Shown here piece after piece: positions 33,402 through 41,460 of a DNA stretch of 64,000 nt; within the stretch, counting starts at the first letter, position 1; every line of letters starts with the position of its first letter. This DNA is from an uncultured Roseburia sp. GTDB lineage: Bacteria > Bacillota > Clostridia > Lachnospirales > Lachnospiraceae. Both the position numbers and the translations under genes were made by a program. The stretch spans positions 1 through 64,000 of the forward strand of contig CAJTOI010000005.1 of NCBI GenBank assembly GCA_910577925.1, given 5' to 3'. A model generated the notes under the pieces. The model did not search any database. It was given only the letters and a program-made list of their open reading frames with translations, and was not told the origin of the DNA.

Positions 33402-34716
33402 ACGATTACAGCTGCAGCTGACCGCGCTCTGTTCTGCCGTGACCGGAGCGCTGTTATTGATTCTGACCCTCATCTGCCTTTTCATTGCGGAAAAAAATCA
33501 GCAGGAGAGCCGTTACAATTCTTTTTTAAGCGAAGCGTCTTCCATCCTCGCCCATTTAGAGCAGCAGGATGTCGTCTCTCTGCCCTGGATAAACCAGCTG
33601 CGGGAAAAAAATGGCTGCGAGTTCGTCATTTACGATAACGGCAGGCCCCTGTTCTCGCAGTGTCTGACTTCCCCCGAAAAACAGCTCGGCGGGGAACTGA
33701 TTGCAAGCGCCATAGAGACCGCGAGAAACGGCTATGCGCTGGATCTGTTTTTTGACAACGGCAGCACCCTGCCCCGCCATGCGGAATTTTTGCTGTCCGC
33801 CGGCGGCGCCGGCTGTTATGTCTCTGCCGCTGTTATCCCGAAAACCAACGGAATCCTCTCCGTTCTGATTTTTTATGATCTGACTGCGGCAAGGCGCGCC
33901 GTCACCGCGCAGCGTCTCTCGTTCGCCGCCGCGGATTTCGGCGTGCTGCTGCTCCTTGTGGCGTTCTTTTACCTGTTCACCGGACGTATGCTGCATCCCC
34001 TTGCGGAAAACAACCGAAGGCAGACGCACTTTGTCGCCTCCGCCTCCCACGAGCTCCGCACGCCGCTCGCAGTCATCCTCTCCGGCGCGGAAGCCTTAGA
34101 GAAATGCGAAAGCGCCGAAAAAAAGCTCCATTTCGGCCTGCTCATCCGGCAGGAAGGCCGCAGGATGCAGCGGCTCCTCTCGGATATGCTGCTGCTCGCA
34201 GGCTCCGATGCAAATTCGCTCTCCCTCTGCCCCGCACGCTGCCAGCCGGACGAACTGCTGCTTGCCGCTTATGAAAAATACGAACTGCTTGCGGCGGATA
34301 AGCAGATTTCCCTCTCCATGCGTCTGCCGGAAGACGATTTTGCGGACATTTACTGCGACGGCGACCGCATCCTCCAGCTCCTCTCCATCCTCCTCGACAA
34401 CGCGCTCTCCTACACGCCGTCCGGCGGCTCCGTCACGCTCGCTTTAGACGTCGACACCAACGCCGCCCTCACGATTTTCCGCGTGATCGACACCGGCTGC
34501 GGCATCTCTGCGGAGGAAAAGCCGCATATTTTTGACCGCTTCTACCGCACGGAACACTCCAGAACCGACAAAGAGCACTTCGGCCTCGGACTGTGCATCG
34601 CAAAGGAGCTCGCGGAGGCCCACCGCGGGAAAATCTTCGTGACCGACAATCCCGGCGGGGGCGCCTGCTTTTCGGTGACGCTCAAAAATAATACCGCCGC
34701 AAAACCGAAGTTCTGA
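33394..34716 (+). CDS. Sensor histidine kinase
   Basis: 440 aa from ATG 33394. TM1 at about 10-33, an extracytoplasmic sensor loop of about 145 residues, TM2 at about 180-202, then HisKA with SASHELRTPLAVILSG (His near 221), N box SILLDNALSYTP, G1 DTGCGISAEEK and G2 FGLGLCIAKE. There is no clear HAMP domain between TM2 and the H box. Cognate partner of the overlapping response regulator. The last codons lie within a hairpin (34690-34727), and the gene abuts the large palindrome. Confidence 0.92.
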   Translation: MFKRLQLQLTALCSAVTGALLLILTLICLFIAEKNQQESRYNSFLSEASSILAHLEQQDVVSLPWINQLREKNGCEFVIYDNGRPLFSQCLTSPEKQLGGELIASAIETARNGYALDLFFDNGSTLPRHAEFLLSAGGAGCYVSAAVIPKTNGILSVLIFYDLTAARRAVTAQRLSFAAADFGVLLLLVAFFYLFTGRMLHPLAENNRRQTHFVASASHELRTPLAVILSGAEALEKCESAEKKLHFGLLIRQEGRRMQRLLSDMLLLAGSDANSLSLCPARCQPDELLLAAYEKYELLAADKQISLSMRLPEDDFADIYCDGDRILQLLSILLDNALSYTPSGGSVTLALDVDTNAALTIFRVIDTGCGISAEEKPHIFDRFYRTEHSRTDKEHFGLGLCIAKELAEAHRGKIFVTDNPGGGACFSVTLKNNTAAKPKF

Positions 34717-34727
34717 CCGGCGGTATT
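34690..34727 (+). terminator. Hairpin overlapping the kinase stop codon
   Basis: AATACCGCCG (34690-34699) pairs perfectly with CGGCGGTATT (34718-34727). The TGA stop lies in the loop. There is no strong T-tract after it. It probably terminates or stabilises the two-component transcript just before the palindrome. Confidence 0.5.
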
Positions 34728-34746
34728 CCGTATTCCAAACAGCCTT

Positions 34747-35283
34747 TTGCCCTGCAGCGGACTGTACGCTTCGCAAATAGCCCTTATGTTCCATGAGAAC
34801 GGAATACGGCAATTTCGTCGGAGCAAAATTTCAGTGTTTCTATGCGTCCGAACCGGAGCATCGAATTTTGTGTCTTTCCGCTGGACGGGCAAGATGCCGG
34901 ATGTGTCCGACAGGCGGAAGACAATAGGGCGGACTTCCTAGCGGCACTAAGGCTTACCTCTTTGAAAAATCGCGATAAACCCGCGCAGCAAAAAACTCGA
35001 CGCCGTCTGCTATAAAAAACCTATGCAGAAGGCGTCTCAAACATTTTGCTGCGCGGTTACGTTTTCCAAAAAAGTAAGCCAAGTGCCGCACGAAAGTTCT
35101 TAAATATTGTCTTACCGCCTGCGGACACATTCCGGCAGTCTGCCCAAACATCGGAAAAACACAAAACATCGCAGATGCGAGAACGGACGCATTAGAAACA
35201 CGGAATTTTGCGACCGAAATGACGCAGCCGTTCTCATAAAACATAAGGGCTGTTTGCGAAGTATGCGGTCCGCTGCAGCGCAA
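34747..35283. repeat. Giant imperfect palindrome, about 537 bp
   Basis: The whole gap between the kinase gene and trpS is one inverted repeat with arms of about 260 bp. Perfect blocks include CTGCAGCGGAC (34752-34762 with 35268-35278), GCCCTTATGTT (34780-34790 with 35240-35250) and CCGCGCAGCAAAA (34981-34993 with 35044-35056). The tip is GACGCC/GGCGTC around TCTGC..GCAGA near 35017. By eye the arms are about 75 percent complementary, with mismatches spread evenly. Either strand would fold into a rod-like RNA several times longer than a terminator. Reading frames from TTG codons in both arms encode similar peptides, as mirror sequences must; no ribosome binding sites support them. Not recognised as a known RNA class or insertion sequence. 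Confidence 0.85.
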
Positions 35284-35290
35284 GCGAGTT

Positions 35291-36379
35291 CTATTTCACG
35301 TACTTTGCCCGCTGCTCCGCGAGGAACTCCGGCGTCTCGAAGTAATCAATCTTCATCGCATGCTTCACCTCGGCGAGCGTCTCCGCTGCCGCCGCCTGCG
35401 CCTTCTTCGTGCCCTCGCGCAAAATCTCGTACACGTCGTCGATTCTGCTCTCGTACTCCGCGCGGCGCGCGCGGATCGGCGCCAGCTCTTCCTGCAGCAC
35501 ACTGTTTAAAAATTTCTTTACTTTCACGTCTCCGAGACCGCCGCGCATATAATGCGCTTTCAGCTCGTCAAGATTCGCATACTCCGGCAGGTATTCCGCA
35601 AAATGCCCGTCTGTACAGAACGCGTCGAGATACGTGAACACGGTGTTCCCCTCAAGCTTGCCCGGGTCCTCGATCCGGATATGGTCCGGGTCCGTAAACA
35701 TGGACATGACTTTTTTCTTTACCTCCGCCTCGGACTCGGAGAGATAGATGCAGTTTCCGACCGATTTGCTCATCTTCGCCTTGCCGTCCGTGCCCGGCAG
35801 ACGCAGGCAGGCCTTGTTTTCCGGCAGCAGAATCTGCGGGTCGACAAGTGTGTCGCCGTACACAAAATTAAACTTGTGCACGATCTCTTTTGTCTGCTCC
35901 AGCATCGGCATCTGATCCTCACCGACCGGAACCGTCGTCGCTTTAAATGCCGTGATATCCGCAGCCTGACTGATCGGATAATTGAAAAATCCAACCGGGA
36001 TACTCGCCTCGAAATTGCGCATCTGAATCTCCGCCTTCACCGTCGGATTGCGCTGCAGCCGCGACACCGTGACCAGATTCTGATAATAAAAGGTCAGCTC
36101 CGTCAGCTCCGTCACGTAAGACTGGATAAAAATACTTGACTTTGCCGGGTCAATCCCGGCGGACAGATAGTCAAGCGCCACCTCCATGATATTATCCCGC
36201 ACTTTTGCCGGATTGTCCGCATTGTCGGTCAGCGCCTGCGCATCGGCAATCATAATATATATTTTATCGTATTCTCCCGAGTTCTGAAGCTCCACTCTGC
36301 GTTTTAAAGAACCCACATAATGTCCCACATGCAGTTTCCCGGTGGGACGATCCCCTGTCAAAATGATTTTCTCTGCCAT
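35291..36379 (-). CDS. trpS: Tryptophanyl-tRNA synthetase
   Basis: 362 aa, slightly longer than the usual 330. HIGH-type motif in [20 protein letters not shown] near residues 8-27; KMSKS motif in [15 protein letters not shown] near 200; [20 protein letters not shown] in the Rossmann core. Charges tRNA-Trp with tryptophan. A TG-TATAAT promoter lies about 90 bp upstream at 36468-36473. The leader has a small hairpin (36410-36433) but is too short for a T-box. Its stop is 8 bp from the giant palindrome, which may serve as its 3' end. Confidence 0.96.
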   Translation of the reverse strand: MAEKIILTGDRPTGKLHVGHYVGSLKRRVELQNSGEYDKIYIMIADAQALTDNADNPAKVRDNIMEVALDYLSAGIDPAKSSIFIQSYVTELTELTFYYQNLVTVSRLQRNPTVKAEIQMRNFEASIPVGFFNYPISQAADITAFKATTVPVGEDQMPMLEQTKEIVHKFNFVYGDTLVDPQILLPENKACLRLPGTDGKAKMSKSVGNCIYLSESEAEVKKKVMSMFTDPDHIRIEDPGKLEGNTVFTYLDAFCTDGHFAEYLPEYANLDELKAHYMRGGLGDVKVKKFLNSVLQEELAPIRARRAEYESRIDDVYEILREGTKKAQAAAAETLAEVKHAMKIDYFETPEFLAEQRAKYVK

Positions 36380-36467
36380 AATTTCCTCTTTTCTGCACGA
36401 TAAACACCGGTCTGTCCCTGCATCTGCAGACCTGTTTTACCATGCACGTTTCACATATTCTTTGTCT

Positions 36468-36473
36468 ATTATA
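36468..36473 (-). promoter_or_regulatory. Predicted trpS promoter, -10
   Basis: Minus strand TGTATAAT (extended -10) with TTGCTC 17 bp upstream as a weak -35. It gives a leader of about 80 nt before the trpS ATG. Confidence 0.6.
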
Positions 36474-36546
36474 CATGTTTTTGGAAAGAGGAGCAAATTC
36501 TTTTTTGAGCCGCGCGCTCCGCAAACCGTCCTTCTATTCGGAGAAA

Positions 36547-36573
36547 GGGGGGATGGCTGTCTGCCATACCCCC
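36547..36573 (-). terminator. Terminator after DUF6033-type gene
   Basis: On the minus strand GGGGGTATGGC and GCCATCCCCC form a strong stem, followed by CCTTT. It starts 18 bp after the stop codon at 36591. Confidence 0.65.
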
Positions 36574-36590
36574 TCGTTCGGATTCGAATC

Positions 36591-37352
36591 TTATAACGTA
36601 TAGTCGAAATTCTGTCCCAGCGCTTTTTCCTGCCGCGTCATATGCGGGTCCTCATAGCCGGTCGTCATAATGTTATTGATCTTACGGAACAGCTCGCTCC
36701 ACGAGTTCGCCGTCACCGTCACGTAATTGCCCGAATTCCCGTCCGGTCCGTCTTTTTTCCCTTCGGCGCGTTTCTCGGCCGCTTCCTTTGCAGCTTCCTT
36801 TTTGTCCTCGGCCCGCTCGGCGCGCTTCTGCTCAATGCGGTCCCTCTGCTTCGCAAGGGATTTGTCCACCACCGCAAAGAAAGACGCGTTCCCGTGGTCA
36901 TCAATCGTCATGCCGTAGGATTTCACGCCGTCCGCATTGCTTCCGAGGCTCTTCTTCGCCTGGTTAAGCTGCATCACGGCATTGTCCAGAATCCCCTCGT
37001 ATTTTTTGCGGATATTCTCGTCGGCCGCCATCTGCTCGATCTTGTCTTCGTCAATCAGAACAAGCAGCTCTTTGGAACTCTGATACATCCCCTTATTCCG
37101 CTCCGCCTCGTCCTTCATCGCCGAGGACACGAGAATGAAATCCATGTTTGAGTATTTCGCCCGCAGCTTGTCGTAATATTTCTGCGCGCGCTCGCTCAGC
37201 TTCGGCTCGCCGATGGTTCTCCCGGATACCCTGTGCTTTTTGGCAGTGCTCTCCGCCTCTTTCGCGGTCTCGTTCTTCTTCGTCTGCTCCGTGCGGTACG
37301 AATATTCCGACGCATATGATGTCACTGCACTGTTATTGTTGATCTGCCCCAT
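36591..37352 (-). CDS. DUF6033-like hypothetical protein
   Basis: 253 aa soluble protein starting MGQINNNSAVTSYASEYSYR. A conserved-looking core (LSERAQKYYDKLRAKYSNMD followed by FILVSSAMKDEAERNKGMY) is followed by SYGMTIDDHGNASFFAVVDK, a strongly charged Lys/Arg/Glu/Ala helix (about 170-205) and a C-terminal SWSELFRKINNIM. The pattern fits DUF6033, widespread in Lachnospiraceae and of unknown role; the family name is from memory and should be confirmed. It is a single-gene unit with its own terminator. No signal peptide. Confidence 0.65.
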   Translation of the reverse strand: MGQINNNSAVTSYASEYSYRTEQTKKNETAKEAESTAKKHRVSGRTIGEPKLSERAQKYYDKLRAKYSNMDFILVSSAMKDEAERNKGMYQSSKELLVLIDEDKIEQMAADENIRKKYEGILDNAVMQLNQAKKSLGSNADGVKSYGMTIDDHGNASFFAVVDKSLAKQRDRIEQKRAERAEDKKEAAKEAAEKRAEGKKDGPDGNSGNYVTVTANSWSELFRKINNIMTTGYEDPHMTRQEKALGQNFDYTL

Positions 37353-37438
37353 ATTGTTTCCTCCCTGAAAAGCCTCTTTAAAATCCGTTTATCTGTCATA
37401 TATATCGGCACGCGGGAGGATTTTTTTACCTTTTGTCC

Positions 37439-38518
37439 CTAAACTTTCCACAGATGAATAATTTCTCTGTCATTTAGTTTTTTGAGGAATGCAAGCCCGA
37501 ACGGCACGCCGAAAAGCCCGATTAACCCGAACATCTTAAGCCCTATAATCATGCTCGGAAGCATCACGACCGGGGACAGCCCCATCTGGCGCCCCACAAG
37601 CTTCGGTTCCACGATATTGCGCACCACGGTAATTATGAGATAAAGCGCAAGCACACCGAATCCCATCCCGAGGTTCCCCGCCGACATTGCGATCACGGCC
37701 CACGGAATCAGCACGGTTCCCGTCCCGAGCACGGGCAGAATATCGAGCACCGCGATCACAAACGCAATCACAAATGCCCCGTCTATCGATAGAATCAGAA
37801 ATCCGATCACAAGCTCCCCAAACGTCATCGCAAGAATCAGCGCATAGGAGAGCAGCCAGCGCCCGAACGTTCCCATCGAGTCCGCCTTTAAGTCATCCGC
37901 AAACTGCTGCCAGCGCTCCGGTATCTGCCGCCTTAAAAACTCCAGTATCCCGGAAATCTCAAGCTCCATAAACACGGTCGCGATCACCGTGATCAGCAGA
38001 TTCATGCACGCGCCCGGAAGCCATGCCGCAATGCCCGACATTCCTTCTATCACCGTATCCGAGACGCTTGCCAGCATCCGCTCCGCATTCGCGAAGGTTC
38101 CGTCCGATGCGGCCAGATGTCCCGGCTCCTGCGTTCCTCTTATAACGCCCTCGAGCCATCCGGCTCCCTTTTCCACCATCGGCAGAAGCGTCCGGGTCAG
38201 AAACTGCGTAATCTCCCCGAACGCATCCTGCACCAGGGACAATGCCCGGCTCCCGAACAGATACAAAAGCAGCGCTGCCAGACCGTAAAATCCGATCACC
38301 GCCGCCAGCGCGAGAATCTGCCGTTTGATATGGCTCTTTCTCGCCGCATAGTCCACCGGCCCTTTCAATGCAAGCGCGACCGCAAACGCCACGACAAACG
38401 GCAGCAGCACAGAGCCTATGCACTTTATGATAACGACTGCCACAACTGCCCAGATCAGCCAATATGCAAACTTAACAAGAAATATCTTCTGACGCTCTAC
38501 CAGTTCTTTTTCTTCCAT
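37439..38518 (-). CDS. AI-2E family / YtvI-like membrane protein
   Basis: 359 aa with about eight membrane segments: an N-terminal pair (WLIWAVVAVVIIKCIGSVLL and FVVAFAVALAL), a long soluble or amphipathic stretch (about 100-160), and a C-terminal bundle including VLDILPVLGTGTVLIPWAVI and PKLVGRQMGLSPVVMLPSMI. These match the AI-2E transporter superfamily. In spore formers one branch is the sporulation protein YtvI and others are ion antiporters, so autoinducer transport should not be assumed even though luxS is at 59.1 kb. Confidence 0.88.
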   Translation of the reverse strand: MEEKELVERQKIFLVKFAYWLIWAVVAVVIIKCIGSVLLPFVVAFAVALALKGPVDYAARKSHIKRQILALAAVIGFYGLAALLLYLFGSRALSLVQDAFGEITQFLTRTLLPMVEKGAGWLEGVIRGTQEPGHLAASDGTFANAERMLASVSDTVIEGMSGIAAWLPGACMNLLITVIATVFMELEISGILEFLRRQIPERWQQFADDLKADSMGTFGRWLLSYALILAMTFGELVIGFLILSIDGAFVIAFVIAVLDILPVLGTGTVLIPWAVIAMSAGNLGMGFGVLALYLIITVVRNIVEPKLVGRQMGLSPVVMLPSMIIGLKMFGLIGLFGVPFGLAFLKKLNDREIIHLWKV

Positions 38519-38601
38519 GTAATTCTCCCGCTCACAAATCTTCTCCTAATTATTTATATCCACCTTCTTTCCTATCATACATACTCGAAATGCCTGTTTT
38601 T

Positions 38602-38850
38602 TTATAATCTCATTTTTTCAATCAGTTTTCCGACTGCCGTTCCCAGTTCACCCGCCACTTTTTTTGGCTCCTCACAGTACATTTTTTCTTTTTCGCGGAC
38701 GCATCCGTAAACAACCGATGCCTCAAATTCTTTTGATTATTAATAAGATTCCTCCGTCGCACCTTCCGCAACGCAGTAAAAACGAATCCTCGCTTCTGCC
38801 GTTCCCGATTCATCGTCAAAATTATAGGGCTTTGGGGTTCTCAAATTCAA
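38602..38850 (-). pseudogene. RloB-like (TOPRIM-type) gene remnant
   Basis: A TTG start overlapping the ATPase stop (ATTGA) opens a frame reading LNLRTPKPYNFDDESGTAEA then RIRFYCVAEGATEESY, the N-terminus expected of RloB-like partners of AAA ATPases. It hits two consecutive TAA stops (38740-38742, 38737-38739) after 36 codons. The same frame then continues for 44 codons (ending KKVAGELGTAVGKLIEKMRL) to a TAA at 38602. Intact relatives are about 200 residues or more, so most of the domain is missing. This looks like an internal deletion plus stops. The source of the C-terminal segment is not certain. Confidence 0.6.
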
Positions 38851-40229
38851 TCGTTCCAAATCGAATCCCTCCCCCATACATACTCAAAGTCCTGAAATAC
38901 CGGGACAGCGCCGTATCTGCCTGCGAGATAGTCTTTTGCCACCACCTTATCATATCTGATTTTAAACTTTTCCAATGTGTATAAACTCGTATCATTATTT
39001 TTTTCTTTCTCCGCAAACCAGATTTCATCCCTGCGAAGAATATTTAAGTCCATCAGATTTGACTCATGTGTCGTGATAATTAACTGAGTCATTTTCTTCT
39101 CTGAAAACTTCAGAAAGGTCTCCACGAATTTGATCGTCATCTGGGGATGAAGGCTGCGGTTTAATTCGTCAATCACAAACACTTTGTCCTCCCCCTGATT
39201 TAAAATTACATCCAGTAATTCTATCAGCCTCTGTGTTCCGTCAGACTCCTCGCCATACTCATATTGACCCTCATCCGCACCATGTAGAAACATCAGCTTT
39301 GATATTTCATTCGCCCCCGTCTCATCATATTCCAACTCAAATAAGGTCTTTCCAATTCTCAAAATACTTTCAAGCTTACCTTTTTTGTCAACATCGGACT
39401 TGCGCAAAAATCGTTCCGCCAGCGATTCATCCGAAAAATACTCCTTAAATGCCGCTTCATTTATTTTCCGCATATCATAGCCCGTAATACCCGTATCCAA
39501 ATATTTTAAAATACTCACTAAATTTTCATTATCACTGCCGAATAAAAAATAACTTGCCCCTATTTTGGTTTCCGGATAAATCACGACCAGCTTATATTTG
39601 AACCAGTCAAATATTTTATTAAAAATACGAAAATCATCCCCTTCGAGATTTCTTCTCTTTATTTCGTATAGAAGTAACGTGGTATTGATACGATTGGAAT
39701 CTTTCAGAAAGAAATGAAACTGTTCCCTGCTTTCCCTGCTGCAAAACAGTTCTTCGTCAAAATAATAGCGATCTTCCTCTACCAATCTCTCAAAAATAAC
39801 ACATTCTTCCGCGGACTTCATTTCATAAAGCCACTCGGAAAGAACTGCCCTGTCTTTTAAACGAACCGTAAACCCATATGCAAAACACCGGTCTCCTATT
39901 GTAAATTCATATTCAAACAATGTCGGTTTATCGGCATTCGCAAGGTTGTTTCTGCAGTATTTATCACCAAGAGGAGCCTCCTCCATTGTATTTAAAATAA
40001 TTTTCTTTCCTGTGCCTATCGCCCGAATCAAATTGGTTTTTCCCGATGCATTTGCCCCATAAATAGAAGAAAATTTTAAAACCCTGCGCTCTCTGTAATT
40101 AAGGACCCGCTCCTTATGCTGTTCGGAACGCCCGGCATAAAGATGATATTCCGTGGGAACTGTTTCACCTGCCTCATTTATCTTATAACCAAATGATAAA
40201 AAATTAGATACTGAAAATCTCATTAACAT
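38847..40229 (-). CDS. AAA-family ATPase, RloA/AriA-like
   Basis: 460 aa from ATG 40229 (CGAGGT upstream; an ATG 16 codons earlier lacks a site). N-terminal SVSNFLSFG opening, Walker A GANASGKTNLIRAIGTGKK near 55, Walker B VFVIDELNRSLHPQ near 348, then QLIITTHESNLMDLNILRRD as the H-loop. This is the COG1106/AAA_15 type that works with a RloB or TOPRIM partner in anti-phage systems such as PARIS. The partner gene directly downstream is broken (38602-38850). AT-rich composition and unrelated flanks support acquisition by transfer. The ATPase itself looks complete. Confidence 0.85.
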   Translation of the reverse strand: MLMRFSVSNFLSFGYKINEAGETVPTEYHLYAGRSEQHKERVLNYRERRVLKFSSIYGANASGKTNLIRAIGTGKKIILNTMEEAPLGDKYCRNNLANADKPTLFEYEFTIGDRCFAYGFTVRLKDRAVLSEWLYEMKSAEECVIFERLVEEDRYYFDEELFCSRESREQFHFFLKDSNRINTTLLLYEIKRRNLEGDDFRIFNKIFDWFKYKLVVIYPETKIGASYFLFGSDNENLVSILKYLDTGITGYDMRKINEAAFKEYFSDESLAERFLRKSDVDKKGKLESILRIGKTLFELEYDETGANEISKLMFLHGADEGQYEYGEESDGTQRLIELLDVILNQGEDKVFVIDELNRSLHPQMTIKFVETFLKFSEKKMTQLIITTHESNLMDLNILRRDEIWFAEKEKNNDTSLYTLEKFKIRYDKVVAKDYLAGRYGAVPVFQDFEYVWGRDSIWND

Positions 40230-40322
40230 TTTATTACCTCGTGATTTTCTCTCTTCTTTACTTATGTTTATAACCACTTATCACTATTATACCCTTATTT
40301 ATGATCTTTACAAGAGAATTTG

Positions 40323-41348
40323 TCACTGTTCCTCACTATTAAAATACCTCTCCGCCAGCCGGATCGCGATCTCCTTTGCCGCCACGCTCGACACGTCTTT
40401 ATCATCCGTCTGTCCCAGATACACACAAAAGTACACCCTCTCTTCCCCGCGTTCTGCAAACCCGGTAAACCATGCGTCCACAACCGTTCCGTATGCCATG
40501 CCCATCCCGGTCTTTCCGTACACCGAAACGTGGGCCACCTCTTCCTCGTCGTCTGTGTCCGCGTCTTCCTGCACCAGCATCACCCGTTTCAATTCCTCTT
40601 GCGTCTCCTCCGAATAAACGGATGTCTGTCCGAAGATGCGCTCCATCACCTCCGTCTGCTCCCTCGGTGAAATCGCCAGCGACGATTCAATCCAGAAGCC
40701 GGTCAATGCACGGTTGCCGTTATTCGTATTCAGGTTTCCCTCCCAGTCGGAAATATCGCGGTTCCCGTACAAAAGCCTGTCTATTTCCTCCTGCATCCGC
40801 TCCTGCCCGATCTCGTCTGTGACTTCTCTGAAATACCAGACGCAGGATGTGCGAAATGCCTCGTCAAAGCCAATGTCGTGATTCCAGTTTTCATTCCAGA
40901 ACGTCTCACCGCTCCAGGTGCGCACCGACTGCTTCGGATCTATGACCCCGCTCTCGAGTCCGATCAGAGACGAGATAATCTTAAACGTCGAGCACGGCGA
41001 TCTTCTTGTCCCGGCAAGCGAGGCGTTATAAACCGTATATTGCTGCGCCGACGCATCATACAAAACCGCTGCGCCGTTCATGCCGTCAAAGTATTCCGAC
41101 CAGTCCGCCTCCACTGTCTGCGGTTCCCTCACCTCCGAATGCGCCTCCGCTGTCTGGGGCTCCCCCACCTCCCAATACGCCTCTTCTTTCGGCGCTTCGG
41201 ACCGCGAAGGCTCTTCCGACGCTATCATTTCCTGCTCCGAACTCCCCTGCTGCCCCTGCCTTTGATCCGTCCCGGAGCAGCCGCCGAAAATCAGTGCGGC
41301 TGCCAGCCCCAGACTGCCTGCTTTTATAAATAAATTACCCGTCCTCAT
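40323..41348 (-). CDS. Class D beta-lactamase-like lipoprotein
   Basis: 341 aa. Lipoprotein signal with FGGC (Cys24), a linker holding an imperfect duplication (WEVGEPQTAEA, then HSEVREPQTVEA), then a penicillin-recognising fold. Motif 1 is PCSTFKI (Ser near 118), motif 2 SCV in TSCVWYFRE, then LLYGNRDISDW (the YGN of class D enzymes), GFWIESSLAISPREQ, and motif 3 VYGKTGMG near 279. All class D catalytic elements are present, so beta-lactam hydrolysis at the cell surface is plausible. A BlaR-type sensor is less likely because there is no membrane-protease domain. Activity and spectrum cannot be read from sequence. Confidence 0.88.
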   Translation of the reverse strand: MRTGNLFIKAGSLGLAAALIFGGCSGTDQRQGQQGSSEQEMIASEEPSRSEAPKEEAYWEVGEPQTAEAHSEVREPQTVEADWSEYFDGMNGAAVLYDASAQQYTVYNASLAGTRRSPCSTFKIISSLIGLESGVIDPKQSVRTWSGETFWNENWNHDIGFDEAFRTSCVWYFREVTDEIGQERMQEEIDRLLYGNRDISDWEGNLNTNNGNRALTGFWIESSLAISPREQTEVMERIFGQTSVYSEETQEELKRVMLVQEDADTDDEEEVAHVSVYGKTGMGMAYGTVVDAWFTGFAERGEERVYFCVYLGQTDDKDVSSVAAKEIAIRLAERYFNSEEQ

Positions 41349-41460
41349 TGCAAACCTCCCGCTTATATTCTCTAAATATTTTCACATGTTTTCATGGAAA
41401 ATGCAACAGCGGCGGACCGCCAGAACCGGCGCATGGGCATCTTGTCATATCCGCCTATTC

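Noticed and set aside
36380..36590. T-box riboswitch upstream of trpS
   Set aside because: The leader is only about 80 nt and lacks the conserved T-box sequence; it has one small hairpin.
36575..36600. tRNA T-arm-like GATTCGAATC
   Set aside because: No acceptor stem or anticodon arm can be built; the bases belong to the region between the DUF6033-type stop and its terminator.
37439..38518. Autoinducer-2 exporter working with LuxS
   Set aside because: Family membership alone does not show AI-2 transport; the gene is 20 kb from luxS, and YtvI-type or antiporter roles are as likely.
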